Shown here: one piece after another, positions 52,238 through 63,800 of the stretch
Layout: every line of letters begins with the position of its first letter
How positions within the stretch are numbered: the stretch's first letter is position 1
DNA from: Schizochytrium sp. CCTCC M209059
Lineage: Eukaryota > Sar > Bigyra > Thraustochytrida > Thraustochytriidae
NCBI GenBank assembly: GCA_000818945.1
Contig: KN805401.1
Coordinates: forward strand, 174,012 to 238,011
Length of the DNA: 64,000 nucleotides
Direction: 5' to 3'
Notes under the pieces: model-generated
What the model saw: only the letters and a program-made list of their open reading frames with translations
Databases searched by the model: none
What the model was told of the DNA's origin: nothing
Position numbers and translations under genes: made by a program

Positions 52238-54769
52238 ATGACAACTCGAGAAATGCAGACCTTGGAGGCGTCCATCAACTGCGACGACCTTGTCGGCGCC
52301 AAAAAGCTCGTGGAGGAGGACAGAAGCATTCTCACGAGGCCAATTGGCAGGCAATTCTTCACGCCTCTCATAACAGCGCTGTATTGGACTGACGGCAGAG
52401 GCCTGAGAATCGCTATCTGGCTCCTGGACCAGGATGAGTACGCCGAAGCAGCAGTACTTGATGCCAAGACCAAGGCCGGCTGGACCGCACTCATGCAGGC
52501 TGTCAAAATTCGACAAATCAGGATAATTGAACGCCTCATCAATCGAGGTGCCGATCTTAACGTGCAGAAAACAGACGGGTACACGGCACTTTTGCTCGCG
52601 TGTGCGCGAGGGTATTACCCCGAGGCGAAGCTACTCATCGAAAGTGGGGCAATGCTCACCCAAGGGCTTGCCCAAAAGCAGGACTTTGGCTGGACCGAGC
52701 TTTTGTTTGCTTGCGCTCAGGGCTCAATGGACATGGTGACTCTTTTGCTTCAAAAAGGAGCTGACGTCAACATGGCAAACAAGGATGACTGGACAGCCCT
52801 CATGTATGCATGCAGCCATGGGCATTCTGAGATTGCAAAGCTGCTCATCAAAGAAGGCGCCAAGACGGACCCCCCAGATCTGCAAAGCCCCACAGCTCTC
52901 ATGCTAGCAAGGCAACAGGGCCATGAAGAGACGGCGAATATTCTCCTTGAGCATGGCGCCTCGATCAATGCAAAAGATGAGCAAGGTCGTACGGCTCTTA
53001 TGATCGCTTCCGTGTCGAAGTCTGCTAGATCTGAAGTGGTTTCTCTGCTCATCTCAGGTCAGGTAGATGTGAATCTTCCCGACAATAAAGGAGAGACTGC
53101 TCTTACGTATGCAAGCAAAATTGGCAACGTGTTCGCTGTTGATCAGCTCGTCCGAGCTGGCGCCAACATCAATCATCAGCCTAAAGATGACGGCTGGAGC
53201 GCACTCATGCACGCATGCTTTTATATTCGCTCCAACTCGCAGTGCTTTGGGGTCATGGAAACTTTGCTCAATGCTGGCGCAAATCCGAATTTACAAGGCC
53301 AGTCGGGAGTGTCCGCCCTCATTATTGCTTGTCAGTTCAAGCAGAAAATGGCAGCGGATCTGTTGATCCGGAAGGGCGCAAACCTCAACCTCACGACAGG
53401 AAAGAAATTCACAGCGCTCATGTATTGCTGTTTGGAAAAGCCTCAGCCCGAGACAGACCCGGAGGGTGCTACTAAGAAGTTGAAGACAATGCGGACCATT
53501 GCGCGAAGCCTTATTGAGCATGGCGCCGACGTCGACATTAAAGAGTGCCGGGGTCGCACTGCGCTCATGTTCGCTTGCGAGCATGGGCACGACGACATTG
53601 CAAAGCTTCTCATTGAGCGTGGTGCCAAGCTTGATGCGCAGGAAGCCGAGGGTTGGACGGCACTCATGTTTGCTTCCCACTGCGGTCGAGCTGAGCTTGT
53701 AAGGGCCCTCCTTTCGCAGGGTGCAAACCCAAATCTCGGGTCGCCTGAAGAGAAAGGGTCGCATACGGCGCTTCTTTTGGCGTGTCAAAAACGACCCGCA
53801 GGCATGCCGAAAGGAGACGCGGGGCATTTGCAATGTTTCATGATGTGTTGGGAAAAGGGTGGTGTGCTAGAAAAGGAACGGGCAAGGAAGCTCGTACGCG
53901 GCAATGGTCACCAGAAGATTCTCAATTTCATCGATGTCGTGGAGCTCTTAGAGGGCCCGTACACAGAAATCGCGAAACGACCAGCGCTTGTGACATTTGC
54001 CTTGAGTCACCTTTTATCCGTGCGGGATCATCAAGACACAGACGCAAAGCTTGACAAGTTGGAAATCTTCGACAGCGATCTTCGTCGGAGGCTGGCGAGC
54101 ATATTGCAAGATGGAGTGACATCCTCTGCACCATCTGGGTCATCAGGGGCAAGATCTGACCCAGCTTCGGATGCGTCAACGCAGCAAGAGAGTGATCGGA
54201 CCTTGTCGTCACGCCAGGGCTCGTCTCAAGACGGGTCTGATGACCTTTCGAGCGCCTCGACTGTCTCGCATAGCACGGCGGCTCCGAAATTGCCAGTCGT
54301 GGGCCAGGTTTATCTCTTTGATGCCTTTCTTGCACATGATTGGGGGGAGGGTGGCATGAACCACGAGACAGTGGCTCTCATCAACGATGAACTCTGTCAG
54401 AAAGGCATCCGCACATGGTTTGACCGAGATCGACTGGAGGAAGAAATCGACTCTGAGCTTGCAAAAGGCATACGCAAATCTCGCAAGTTTGTCATCTTCC
54501 TCACGCAGAAGTACATGGATAAAGTTGAGTCTCCTGGCTACGACTTTTGTCGTTTTGAGTTCTCGATTGCCATGCGAGTCCACAGAGAGAATCTGCGGGC
54601 CGTGATCATTGTTGTCATGGAGGAGCATCTTCTTGACATCGGAATGTGGAGGGATCGTTTTCTCATCTTCGAGCAGCAACTTTTTGTGGATTTCTCCACC
54701 GAAGAGAAACGGGCTGCACACCTTGACAATTTCGTCCAACGTATCGAAAACGGAAGCGAGGTCGCGTAA
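52238..54769 (+). CDS. Ankyrin-repeat protein with C-terminal TIR domain
   Basis: An 843-residue protein. Residues ~75-515 are about 12 ankyrin repeats with the usual G-[WRY]-T-ALM-x-A and LL-x2-GA-[DN]-x-N patterns (for example GWTALMFASHCGRAELV). Repeats 6, 8 and 10 have longer loops. A helical linker and a Ser-rich stretch (~630-685) follow. The end (~691-843) is a TIR domain with box 1 FDAFLAHDWG, box 2 GIRTWFDRDRLEEEI, a strand/helix FVIFLTQKYM, and DFCRFEFS at the place of the WCxxEL motif. Glu774 falls where TIR NAD-cleaving enzymes have their catalytic Glu. Whether it cleaves NAD or only binds partners is unknown. There are no membrane segments, so the protein is likely cytosolic. ATG 52238 is the first methionine and is followed directly by helical sequence. 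Confidence 0.88.
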   Translation: MTTREMQTLEASINCDDLVGAKKLVEEDRSILTRPIGRQFFTPLITALYWTDGRGLRIAIWLLDQDEYAEAAVLDAKTKAGWTALMQAVKIRQIRIIERLINRGADLNVQKTDGYTALLLACARGYYPEAKLLIESGAMLTQGLAQKQDFGWTELLFACAQGSMDMVTLLLQKGADVNMANKDDWTALMYACSHGHSEIAKLLIKEGAKTDPPDLQSPTALMLARQQGHEETANILLEHGASINAKDEQGRTALMIASVSKSARSEVVSLLISGQVDVNLPDNKGETALTYASKIGNVFAVDQLVRAGANINHQPKDDGWSALMHACFYIRSNSQCFGVMETLLNAGANPNLQGQSGVSALIIACQFKQKMAADLLIRKGANLNLTTGKKFTALMYCCLEKPQPETDPEGATKKLKTMRTIARSLIEHGADVDIKECRGRTALMFACEHGHDDIAKLLIERGAKLDAQEAEGWTALMFASHCGRAELVRALLSQGANPNLGSPEEKGSHTALLLACQKRPAGMPKGDAGHLQCFMMCWEKGGVLEKERARKLVRGNGHQKILNFIDVVELLEGPYTEIAKRPALVTFALSHLLSVRDHQDTDAKLDKLEIFDSDLRRRLASILQDGVTSSAPSGSSGARSDPASDASTQQESDRTLSSRQGSSQDGSDDLSSASTVSHSTAAPKLPVVGQVYLFDAFLAHDWGEGGMNHETVALINDELCQKGIRTWFDRDRLEEEIDSELAKGIRKSRKFVIFLTQKYMDKVESPGYDFCRFEFSIAMRVHRENLRAVIIVVMEEHLLDIGMWRDRFLIFEQQLFVDFSTEEKRAAHLDNFVQRIENGSEVA

Positions 54770-55158
54770 GCCAGAAATCGTGCCTCGGCAGCAGCTCTCA
54801 CACAAGTTCCCGCGTCATGATCATTGTTGTCCATTTCTTTCCCCAGCGCACCGGGAAACCTGGATTATGCTCCGATTGGTCTTCTTTCTCCATGCTTGCG
54901 TCACAATAGCCAAGGGCTGCATCGATGCATTCGTGCCTCGATGCACCGCACGAGGACTGCGATAGACCCAGTGTCTTCTCAAGTTGCTGGGTATAGTAAC
55001 GTGCATAATGATGTAGCCTATAAGTAAGGTCCGAGTCCAAAGCGCAGCGCAGCGTGAACTTTGGCGAGCAGCGTATCTGCGGAACCCGTTTTGCGTACGT
55101 CCACATTTCTGGGTTCGGAGTACGTGCGAGAGATCGCGATCGATCGCGGCGGGACGCG
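54770..55158. other. Intergenic region
   Basis: About 390 bases between two same-strand genes. The downstream frame is open back to a GTG at 55054. No independent gene is seen. Confidence 0.45.
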
Positions 55159-55349
55159 ATGGCCGCGGCAAACGCGCGGAGGTCGCTCGTGGAGGTGCTT
55201 CGCGGACTGCAGCGCGAAGGGGCCGGTGACCGTGCCTCTGGGGCCGAAAGAGGATTCGGGGGAAGGAGCGGGCTGGGCGACGGTGACATGCTGCTGACCG
55301 AGGACGATGGCGAAGGCAGGCTCGGCCTCGGCGACGACGACGACGACGA

Positions 55350-55380
<31 letters not shown>

Positions 55381-58300
55381 TTCGACCTCAACATCAGAGA
55401 AGAGGAAAACGACGAGTATGATGGCGAAGGCGGTGACTTTCGCCGCGATGTCTACGCCCATGACGCCTTCGTCAGTGATGGCGACTTTGATGACAGCTTT
55501 GATGACGACGAAGGGGAAGATGTAGAGGACGAGGATGCTGCTGCTGCAGCAGCTACTGCTGCTGCTGCTAAAGATGACAATGACGTCCAAGAACTGAGCG
55601 ACCTCGACAATGATGATTCTGAGTCTGACTCGGGCTCGGGTGAAGGCTCAGCAAGCAGAACAGCCTCTTTCCCGAGACGCAGAGCTTTGTCGTCCATGTC
55701 CAGAGGAGGAAAGGGTCCAAAGTCTGGAGCAAAAATACGAAACCATAGTGTCAGAAATCTGAAGACAGCGCAACAAATGGCCAGAAAACGAAGAACGGGA
55801 AGGAGAAGGAAGGGAACCAAGAAGAAAAATATGCGAGATCCCGCCATAAGAGCGACACCCCCAATCTCTCAACTCGACCAAATGCTGCAAACTACGCTTC
55901 GAGACAAAAGCTCTTCCGTAACGGACCGTATGTTGGCGTATACCGTGGTGATGACCATAGGTTGTGGAAAGCCCAAAGAGGCACATTCGCTCTGGGAGGA
56001 GCTGCTGACGATCATGCTCGAGGATTTCGCACATCAGTCAGCTGATGTCCGCGAGAGCGCTTTATTAGCCTTTCGCACGGTACCGGTCGCGGAGCGATTG
56101 GGAATTTTTGCTTCACGCCAAGGGATCGAATTCGTACTAAAGACCTGTCTTCGTGACACGCAGTCAGCTGTCCGGCAGGTAGCTGTTGATGTGTTGGGAA
56201 TCTCGCTTGTGCAAGTCTGGGCAGAACTCCACGTTGCACCATGGCGTCTCAAGCATTTACCTCACATGCGTCATCTCGAAGGACCAGAATTCGCCACACT
56301 TTTGGACACGTGCAAAGATAGAATAGTGGACGTGTGGCGCGTCATTGCCGTCACCACAACAGACGATTGCGACCTTGTCGCCGGATCGGCCTTTCAAGCT
56401 TTGGCTGATCTAGTCGAGCCAGATGCAGCACGTCTCACGCCCCCAGGAATGAGCCCTGGCATTTCTCGGCCACCCGCTTACTGGGTAATAGATGGTCAAG
56501 CAAATTATAGCGCAAGCATCGAAGACTTTTCCAAGTCTCTTCGCGTGCTGCAACGTCGTGTTTTGGATCATCTCTCGGCAAGAATTGAGCTTGTGCTTCA
56601 TCGCGCCGAGAGTTTGTGGCCTCGATCGCCGATTCTCACAGCTGCAGGAGCGAATGCACCGTCGGCATCGCAGGTCTTCCTTCCGCTATCGACAGCACTC
56701 TCAGACCCGATCTTTGTTTCTCACCGATCCTTGGGCGATCCTTCACACCCATTGAGCGCTGAGCATGCTTCTATTGGAACAAGCAGCAACAACAGCAAGA
56801 ACATCAATACTAGTAGTAGCAGCAGCAGCAGCAGCGGCGGTGGCGGTGTTACTGGCGGTGGCAGTGGCGGCGGTTATGGTGGCGGGGGTCCTTTTGCTAC
56901 AGCGAATGTTCCCGGGTTCGCCCGCATCACCCGCAGCGGATCTTCACATGATGAGCAGATCAACCATGCTTCAAGCAGTACAAATCCGGATGCTGACGGG
57001 GCTATGGGACTGCATACGGGCCTGATGGGTGGCGCAAGCGAACTTGCCGCTTCAGCACTCGATCTTGCCCATGGCCAAGCTAGCTTTATCTGCGCAACGA
57101 CGATCTTCAGACATCTCGCCCACCCGGTCAAGGCCCCCAACTTCAAAGCCGTCTCCGAAGACCGCCTCTCTCGCATGGTTCATGGCCCGGCTGTGGCCGT
57201 CGAGGTTGACCCGGGCGTCGAGCTCACAAGCTTTGTCGAAATTCCTGTGGCTCAAGTTTACCACGCATGGATCGAAAATGTCCTCCGTGCATGGGTTATA
57301 TCGCCACGCCACCCATTTGCAACTGTATGTGCCGCGGAGCATATACTCGGTTTGTCACATTCGTGCGAGGCTCTATTGCTCGGTCACTCAAGTTCTTTTC
57401 AAACACGAGCCTTTCACGAGGTATGTCGTGGCCTTTGTCGTGGGCTCAAGGGTCTCCGATCGGGATCTGGCGGGTCTTTACTTCACGACAGGGAGCGCGC
57501 GCACTTTCATCTTAGGACACTTGAAGCGCTGGAGCAATGCTGTACGTCGCTTCCATATGGTCTTGGCAAAGACCTTCGTGCCAAGTACCTGTGCTTTACG
57601 ATTCGAGAGTTTGCGCTCGCCATGCCGCGCACGTATGCAGCGTTTGCTGATGAAAGCCCCGCGAGTCTTTTGAGTCAGGATGCTACTGCTGGCGGACGCA
57701 CATCCCCCTCAGATATTGTCAAGGGCCAAGGCATGTCAGTACCACGAGAAGCGCAGCTCGAGAAGCTGCGAGGCCTCTGGCACGCGCTTTTGACCCTCTG
57801 TGCGGATGCAGACGGCTTTTGGGCAGTCGTATCGGCTGAAGAGCCGGGTGTGATCCACGAAATGCTGCGCGAAGATGCCAAAGACGACTTTGTGCGTCAT
57901 GCGCTCTGCTCCTGCTTACTCGACGCCCTCTTGTGCGTTGGCGCACAGAAGAGGCGGTCGTTTGGGCCTGGGGCCTGGGTCTTGCATGCTTCACTACGCG
58001 CACTGGAGCTTTTGAATGTTTGTCTCACGTGGCGGACCCCTTCCATTGCTTCGGATGCAGGGGCAGTATATCTGGACTTGCTGGACGCGCTCATTATACG
58101 TGCAGGGAAGCTTCCCTTGAGTTCCCCATACCGGTCTGGGGCCTTTGGGCGGCTTTGGGCTCTCTTGCAGCGCATGGTGGACTTCAACATTGACTTTGGC
58201 GGATTCGACGGACCTGGGCGCAAGGCGCATATGCTCTTGGTACTTTGCCGTGGCGTTTCGCTTTTAGCAAGTCGCGACGACCTTGCGGATTCCCCCACGG

Positions 58301-60252
58301 AAAATCCTACAGACCCCGTAAGGGCTGTGGGCGAGTCTTTGGTGAATGCTCTTCATTTGGAGCTTTCAGACTGCCTCGGAGGCTCTACTTGTACGCAAGA
58401 GCACCTCGAAACCGCGCGATCGCTCATCGATGCTTCTGTTGCCATGATTACACGCGCTGCTGTTCTTGCCTCGAGCGTGGATGCTCTTTTGGCGTCATTC
58501 GAGGAGAGCGTGCTTGTCAGTGAGATCGTTGTTGCTCGCCGTAGACTTAATCTCCTGCGCCAGGTCCCCGTGGAGGTTCTTGCTCAATTGCAAGCACCTC
58601 TGGATGGTTCTTTTGCGCTTCTCGCCCGCGAGGGTTATGCGAAACAAAGGCGCGATGAATCTGGTACATTGGCAGCAAGATCAATAGAAGAGGGAGGCAA
58701 CGACGATTACGACGACGGAGGAGAAGAAGGAGAAGGAGAGGCGCAGCAAGAAGCGGAAGAAGTCAAGGGTAAGCACCGCGAGCGCTGGTGTGTGGGTCCA
58801 GACGCGCAAGCGCCGGTCGTCTTCCGGACGAGTGTGGGCGGAGTATGGGACCCATTAACGATTGAGCTCACGTGCACGCCACTCCCATTGCGCCATGAAG
58901 CAGCAATTCGCGTTGACTTGTGCAACGCGACCTCAAATGTACTGACGAGTGATGTGACAATCGAGCTGGGATGCGACGGGCTATGCTGGATCGAGGCGAT
59001 CGAGGCGCAAAAGGACGTATTTGGCCCCCTTTCTCCCGGGCATGGGTGCGGAGCCGCCTACTTTGTGATAAAAATTGATTCGTCCTGTGATCTGTCCGAG
59101 GAGTTGCGGCGGGCGCCAGCACGCTCGACCGCATTCGGGAGTCCAGCAAACGACGCTGATCTTTTCGCAGAAGTTGTCGCCTCGCGCATTGCCTCGGCGC
59201 AAAAACGTGCCAGTGGGAAATCATTCAAGGCAGTTTTGGACAGCCCAGAGGGCAACCTTTCGAAATTATCGGCGGGCTCATCCGCTCATGAAAAGGTGTC
59301 CCGCCGTGGCAGTCTGACGTTGCCGTCGAGGCGTCTCAAGCGTCCTAGCATTCCCGTTTCTGGGAAGCGCTCTCTCTTTGCAGCTTCGAGTGCAAGCTCC
59401 AATGGTGGTGCCGAGGAAGGAAACAGTAACGCGTCTAACGGCGGGAGCGCCGCGGGACTTGCTGGAAGTTTGAATGGCGCAAGCTTTCGCGCGCGTTTCC
59501 AAGGAGGGCGGAGTGAAATGAGTACTCTGTCAGAGGAAGGGTTTCGAGGATCGATTGATCTATCGCACGGTGAAAGGGACGGGTCATCAGGCGCTAGCAC
59601 CTTTGACCAAAATTGCGGACCTGTGCGACGCGCAAAGCGTAGCATAGACGTGCAAGCACGTTTTGTGCACCTTTGCATTTCGCTGGGTGACACAGCTTTG
59701 ACCTTTCCTCCGGTTCAGCTGCCGGTGTCATTGTTTTGTTTGCCTATCGACGCGTCTCCATCAGGAATGCGCGCCTCGTCTTGGCAAATGGCTGGACTGC
59801 CCCGTCGCTATGGAGGATGGGTCGATCTTCGACGATTCCGTGCGTTTTGGAAAGAACTAAAGCATTCGCATTCGACGCTCACCGAACATGTCTTGGCGGG
59901 CGACACGCTAGAAAACGCATCTTCCGCGCTGCGCGCGACCATGGAAGAGATCGATTGTGCGTGCGGCAATTTGTCCCGAGTGATCATGGAACCAGAACTC
60001 ATTCCAGATTATGTGGGGCATTGCGCCTTTGCCGGATCGACATGGGATGGTGCGTCTTTTGCGCTCATGGTAACACTTACGTTGAGTCGCGCCCGCCCGC
60101 CTTCAAATGGCAACAACATGTCAATTACTTGGGATCTGCGCTGCGCATCGGAGGAGCTGCACAACGCGTGGGCTGAGGCGAGCGTACTTGACTACTTTGT
60201 CAGGTCCTTTTGCCCCAAAGATCCCCACGAAGAAGGAGGAGTACACACCTAG
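55159..60252 (+). CDS. Probable TPLATE subunit of the TSET trafficking complex
   Basis: A 1,697-residue protein. TSET/TPLATE is an adaptor-like complex at the plasma membrane, related to COPI and AP complexes. TPLATE is its beta-like large subunit. The first ~85 residues include a run of about 16 Asp, followed by acidic and then basic low-complexity sequence. Alpha-solenoid sequence begins near 241. It includes DRIVDVWRVIAVTTTDD followed by VAGSAFQALADL, which recalls the TPLATE segment with DDAVAFAVSSFG. The C-terminus from ~1220 looks like an appendage (GVWDPLTIELTC, then strands with VDLCNAT). Near 1614, VGHCAFAGSTWDGASFALMV parallels the plant TPLATE platform sequence AGFQLCYAAKTWHGG. A Ser/Gly-rich insert lies at ~540-580. 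The assignment rests on remembered family patterns. A diverged beta-adaptin or beta-COP is the alternative. ATG 55159 is preferred to the GTG at 55054. Confidence 0.6.
55336..55383. repeat. GAC run encoding poly-Asp
   Basis: About 16 nearly uninterrupted GAC/GAT triplets near the N-terminus of the TPLATE-like protein. Confidence 0.9.
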
Positions 60253-60840
60253 TTCACACCTATCCGTTACGCAGCTGGTGGCACTGGCAGTTAGTTCCTG
60301 GCAGTCGTTGACACCAGTGGCACCGGTGCCACTGTGGCACTGGCACTGGCACTCAACTTGAACTTGAAGATTGACCCGCGCAACAACGTATACCCACCGA
60401 ATCTCATCTTGGCTTATGGTCGACTTTATCGAGCGCCGTCGGGGGCAGAATTGATGATCGCCTGCGTGTGTGTGCGTATGTGTGTAGGTCTAGCATTTGA
60501 CGTCTGCAGAGATTCAGCCTTTTATAATTTTTCCTTTCAGCCTCTGTGTTGGCGTGTGATTTATTAGCCATTGCTGGATGGGTGGGGTGGGTCCCCAGCC
60601 AGCAGGAACATTGATTGGCCTCATGGCCTCGTCGTAATGCCAAGGCGGGCCGACGACAGGAACGAGAAAAGATGGGGTGGAGTGAAATGTGAAATGACAA
60701 AGAGCGATCAGATGCCTCGCGCACGTGCAGGTGCATGTAGCGATTTGTCACTGAGCAAAGCCTCGTGCAGGTCGCTTTAGGCAAGCAGGGAGGCAGGCAG
60801 GCAGACAGACCGGCACGCGGCACGAGAACTTGGGTGAGCC
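60253..60840. other. Intergenic region with TGGCAC repeats
   Basis: About 590 bases between two same-strand genes. At 60277-60357 there are several TGGCAC/GTGCCA units in both orientations that could form a hairpin. A GGCA run lies at 60785-60805. No gene is seen. Confidence 0.5.
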
Positions 60841-63800
60841 ATGCTGCCGTCTGCGCAGTCACGTCGGAGAAGCAGACTGACAACGCGCAGGCAGACGATT
60901 AGTTTTTCACATGAGCTCGCCAAACAGCTCGCCAAAGAAGTTGCTGAGCATGAGAGCAAAAGCGCGAACCCGCCTTGGCGGAAACAGCGACGGCTGAGCC
61001 TTTGCACCGAGGACCCTGGCGGCGAGAGTCAGGGACCGCGGGCGCCAGCGAGGCCAGAGGTTGATGAAGTCTACAAACGCAAATGCGCCGACACAATCCA
61101 GGCGCTCGCAAAGCATACTAAGCATGGCTTCACGCCAATAGAACCGACACAAATCGCAAAGGAGCTTGGAGCGATTGCGAAACCAAAGAACAGTGGACAG
61201 AACGCTGCTCACGGCGCCACCGAGGATGCTGTTCTTGAGCAGAAACGCTTTCTTCGTGAAGAGCGGATCCGCGAGTGCACTATTAGCCATGAGATTGCGA
61301 CAAGACTCCGCAAGGGGCTCGTCAAGGAACCGTGGCTCCGGACAGAACTTGACGTTGGACTGCTCGAGGCATGGCTGCGTGCTTTTGCCTTGTTCCAAGA
61401 CTTGAGCATGAATGCTCGAATGCACGTGGCCAGAGCTCTCCAAGTTGTAGTTGTTGATCAGGGAGAAGATATCTATCGAATCCGAGATCGAAATCTCCCT
61501 GGCATGTTTATCCTTTTGCAAGGCGCAGTGCATCTTGTCGAGGAAGCTCTCAGCGAAAGCGGCGAGCCCAATGTATTTACGACGCTCTACGCGGGAGACG
61601 CTGTTGGACAGCGATCTTTACTACAGCCCGGAGCCGAACGTGAGTTCACGGCGCAAGCCGCCTCGCGCTGCGTCCTCTTGCAGCTGAGCGTGAGCGCTTT
61701 CCAGCAACTCAAGGCTGCCGAGCAGGAAACGTACGAAAGCCTCCGGGATGCACTCGAAGCGACGCGAATAGCAACTTCTTCCATTATTGGTGCAGTAGAC
61801 AAATTGGATGAAATCGCAGCGGAGGAGTGCAAGCGCTCGGCAACAAATGCTTTCATTCTTCAGGCGCCACTGCTTCAGCTGTTGCCTGAGGAACTTGCCG
61901 CCTCGGTGTGTTCCAAAGCGGAGCTGCACAACTTCTCTCCAGGCGAGGAAGTCAAAGCAGACGGCATCTTGCTCGTCCTTCGAGGCTCAATACAAGTGAC
62001 GACAAAGACACCCATGGATCGGCGTCCAAACACGGACGCAAACGCAAATTTGCTCAAGCTGAAAGGCTTCTTCAAGACTGAGGATCTTTGGTGGTGCGGC
62101 CTGCGTTGCCAGAAGAAGTTTCGCTTGAAGACGAGCACACTTGGTCTGACCAGCATTTTCAAGCGCAACGGCGCGAACAGAGACTCCGGCACGGACAATA
62201 CAGAACGTCCAAAGGGTTTGAAAAACATTATTAGGAACGCGCTCGGCACTTCGTCACAGGGAAACACAGATGTCGGCTCCCCTGGTGTCATCGTCCGCAC
62301 GGAAGGTGCCGATGCTGAAGGGTCTGATTTTTTCGCGAACACGTTTGAACATGATTTCAATGACAATGACGACAAAACTGACGGAAACGACGACGATGAC
62401 GTCGACGATGATGACGATAGTGACGATGATGATGACAGTGATGATGGAAGGCTCGTTTCGACAGTGTCTCATCACGGCGACTTACCCAAGATTGAATCGT
62501 CGCCTCAAAGGAAGGGGAACAAGTTCGCCAGCATGCGGATCTCCAAGTTTGATGCGTCGACACCATCAGGGTTTGTCCATGGCGCGCAAAAGATTCGCCC
62601 AGGTTTCGTGAAACATGTGAAAGCACAACGACGGCGACGCTCAGGTGCTTCGCAGCACGTTTTGGACGCGGAAAACTTTGTGGATCGGTTTCGCAAAAGT
62701 ACCGTGGCTGCAGTGACGAGTCGGCTGAGTCCCGAATGGCGTGAGAACGCCAGAGGCGAGCTTTGTCTGACGCGCTTGGAGTTCGGAAATGTGTTGTGCG
62801 AAGGCAACCTTTTGCGAGCAGCGCAGAGCCACAGCTGCGGGCGAACAGTCTTTGACCTGGCAGATCATGCTGACGACGAAGACGCGCAGCTTGTTGCCGA
62901 CAAAGTCTCAGGTTGTCTTGCGCTCGTTATTCCATCCACCCTTTTGCGCGAATCGCTAGGAGCACGCAAGCTTGAGCCGGAAACAAGACGACGGACCAAG
63001 TCCGGAACGCCGATGGGCCACTTTTTCTCGCTGGCGCGCCAACATCGAACGGAGGCAGACCTCAGTGCAATTGCGCATCGCCTCCGAAACATGGCTTCCT
63101 TCTCTCAGCTCCCTCCAGCGACGCGCAAAGAGATTTGCCGCAATGCCAAGCTGGAAATGTACAGTGCCGGCGAGCTAATTGTGAGACAAGGCGATGTTCG
63201 CGCAGACAAATACTACCTCGTGCTTTGCGGATCAGCATCAGTCCTGAAACTCCCGTTCGAGCAGCCTGCGCGACGGATCGGGGACTACAGAGCCTCTTTT
63301 GGCTCATGCGTTCTTCTTTTGCAGCCCGGAGACGCGTTCGGCGAGGCAGCGATGGTTCGAAAGGCCGGACGCTCAGCGAGCGTTATTGCGCGCGAGGCGT
63401 GCTGCCTCCTTGCCATCGGATACGGCGAGTATGCACGAATTTTTCAGCTGAACATGTGTTGGGAGGAGCGCAAGCTGAAGCATCACAGCGAGCTGACGCC
63501 AGACTTGCTCGAGGCCCTGAGACGCCCTCCTGCGCTGCGTAGCTCCGAGGACGTTGGAGCCCTTGTGGAGTGGTCAGCGAACGTTGAGTTTTTCCAGCAT
63601 CTCAACACTCGCGCACGGCGACTACTTTGTTCAGAACTGCGGTACGAACGCTTGGAAGCAGGAACTCTTATTTTTCGCGAAGGGGCTGAGGCAGCCACTG
63701 CCTTTGTAGTCCTCTCCGGGGCTGTTTCGGTGCATCAGCGGGATTCGCAGAGTGCGCAAGACAAGAATCTTTTGGTTGGGTCACGTGTGAACGAGGCGCA

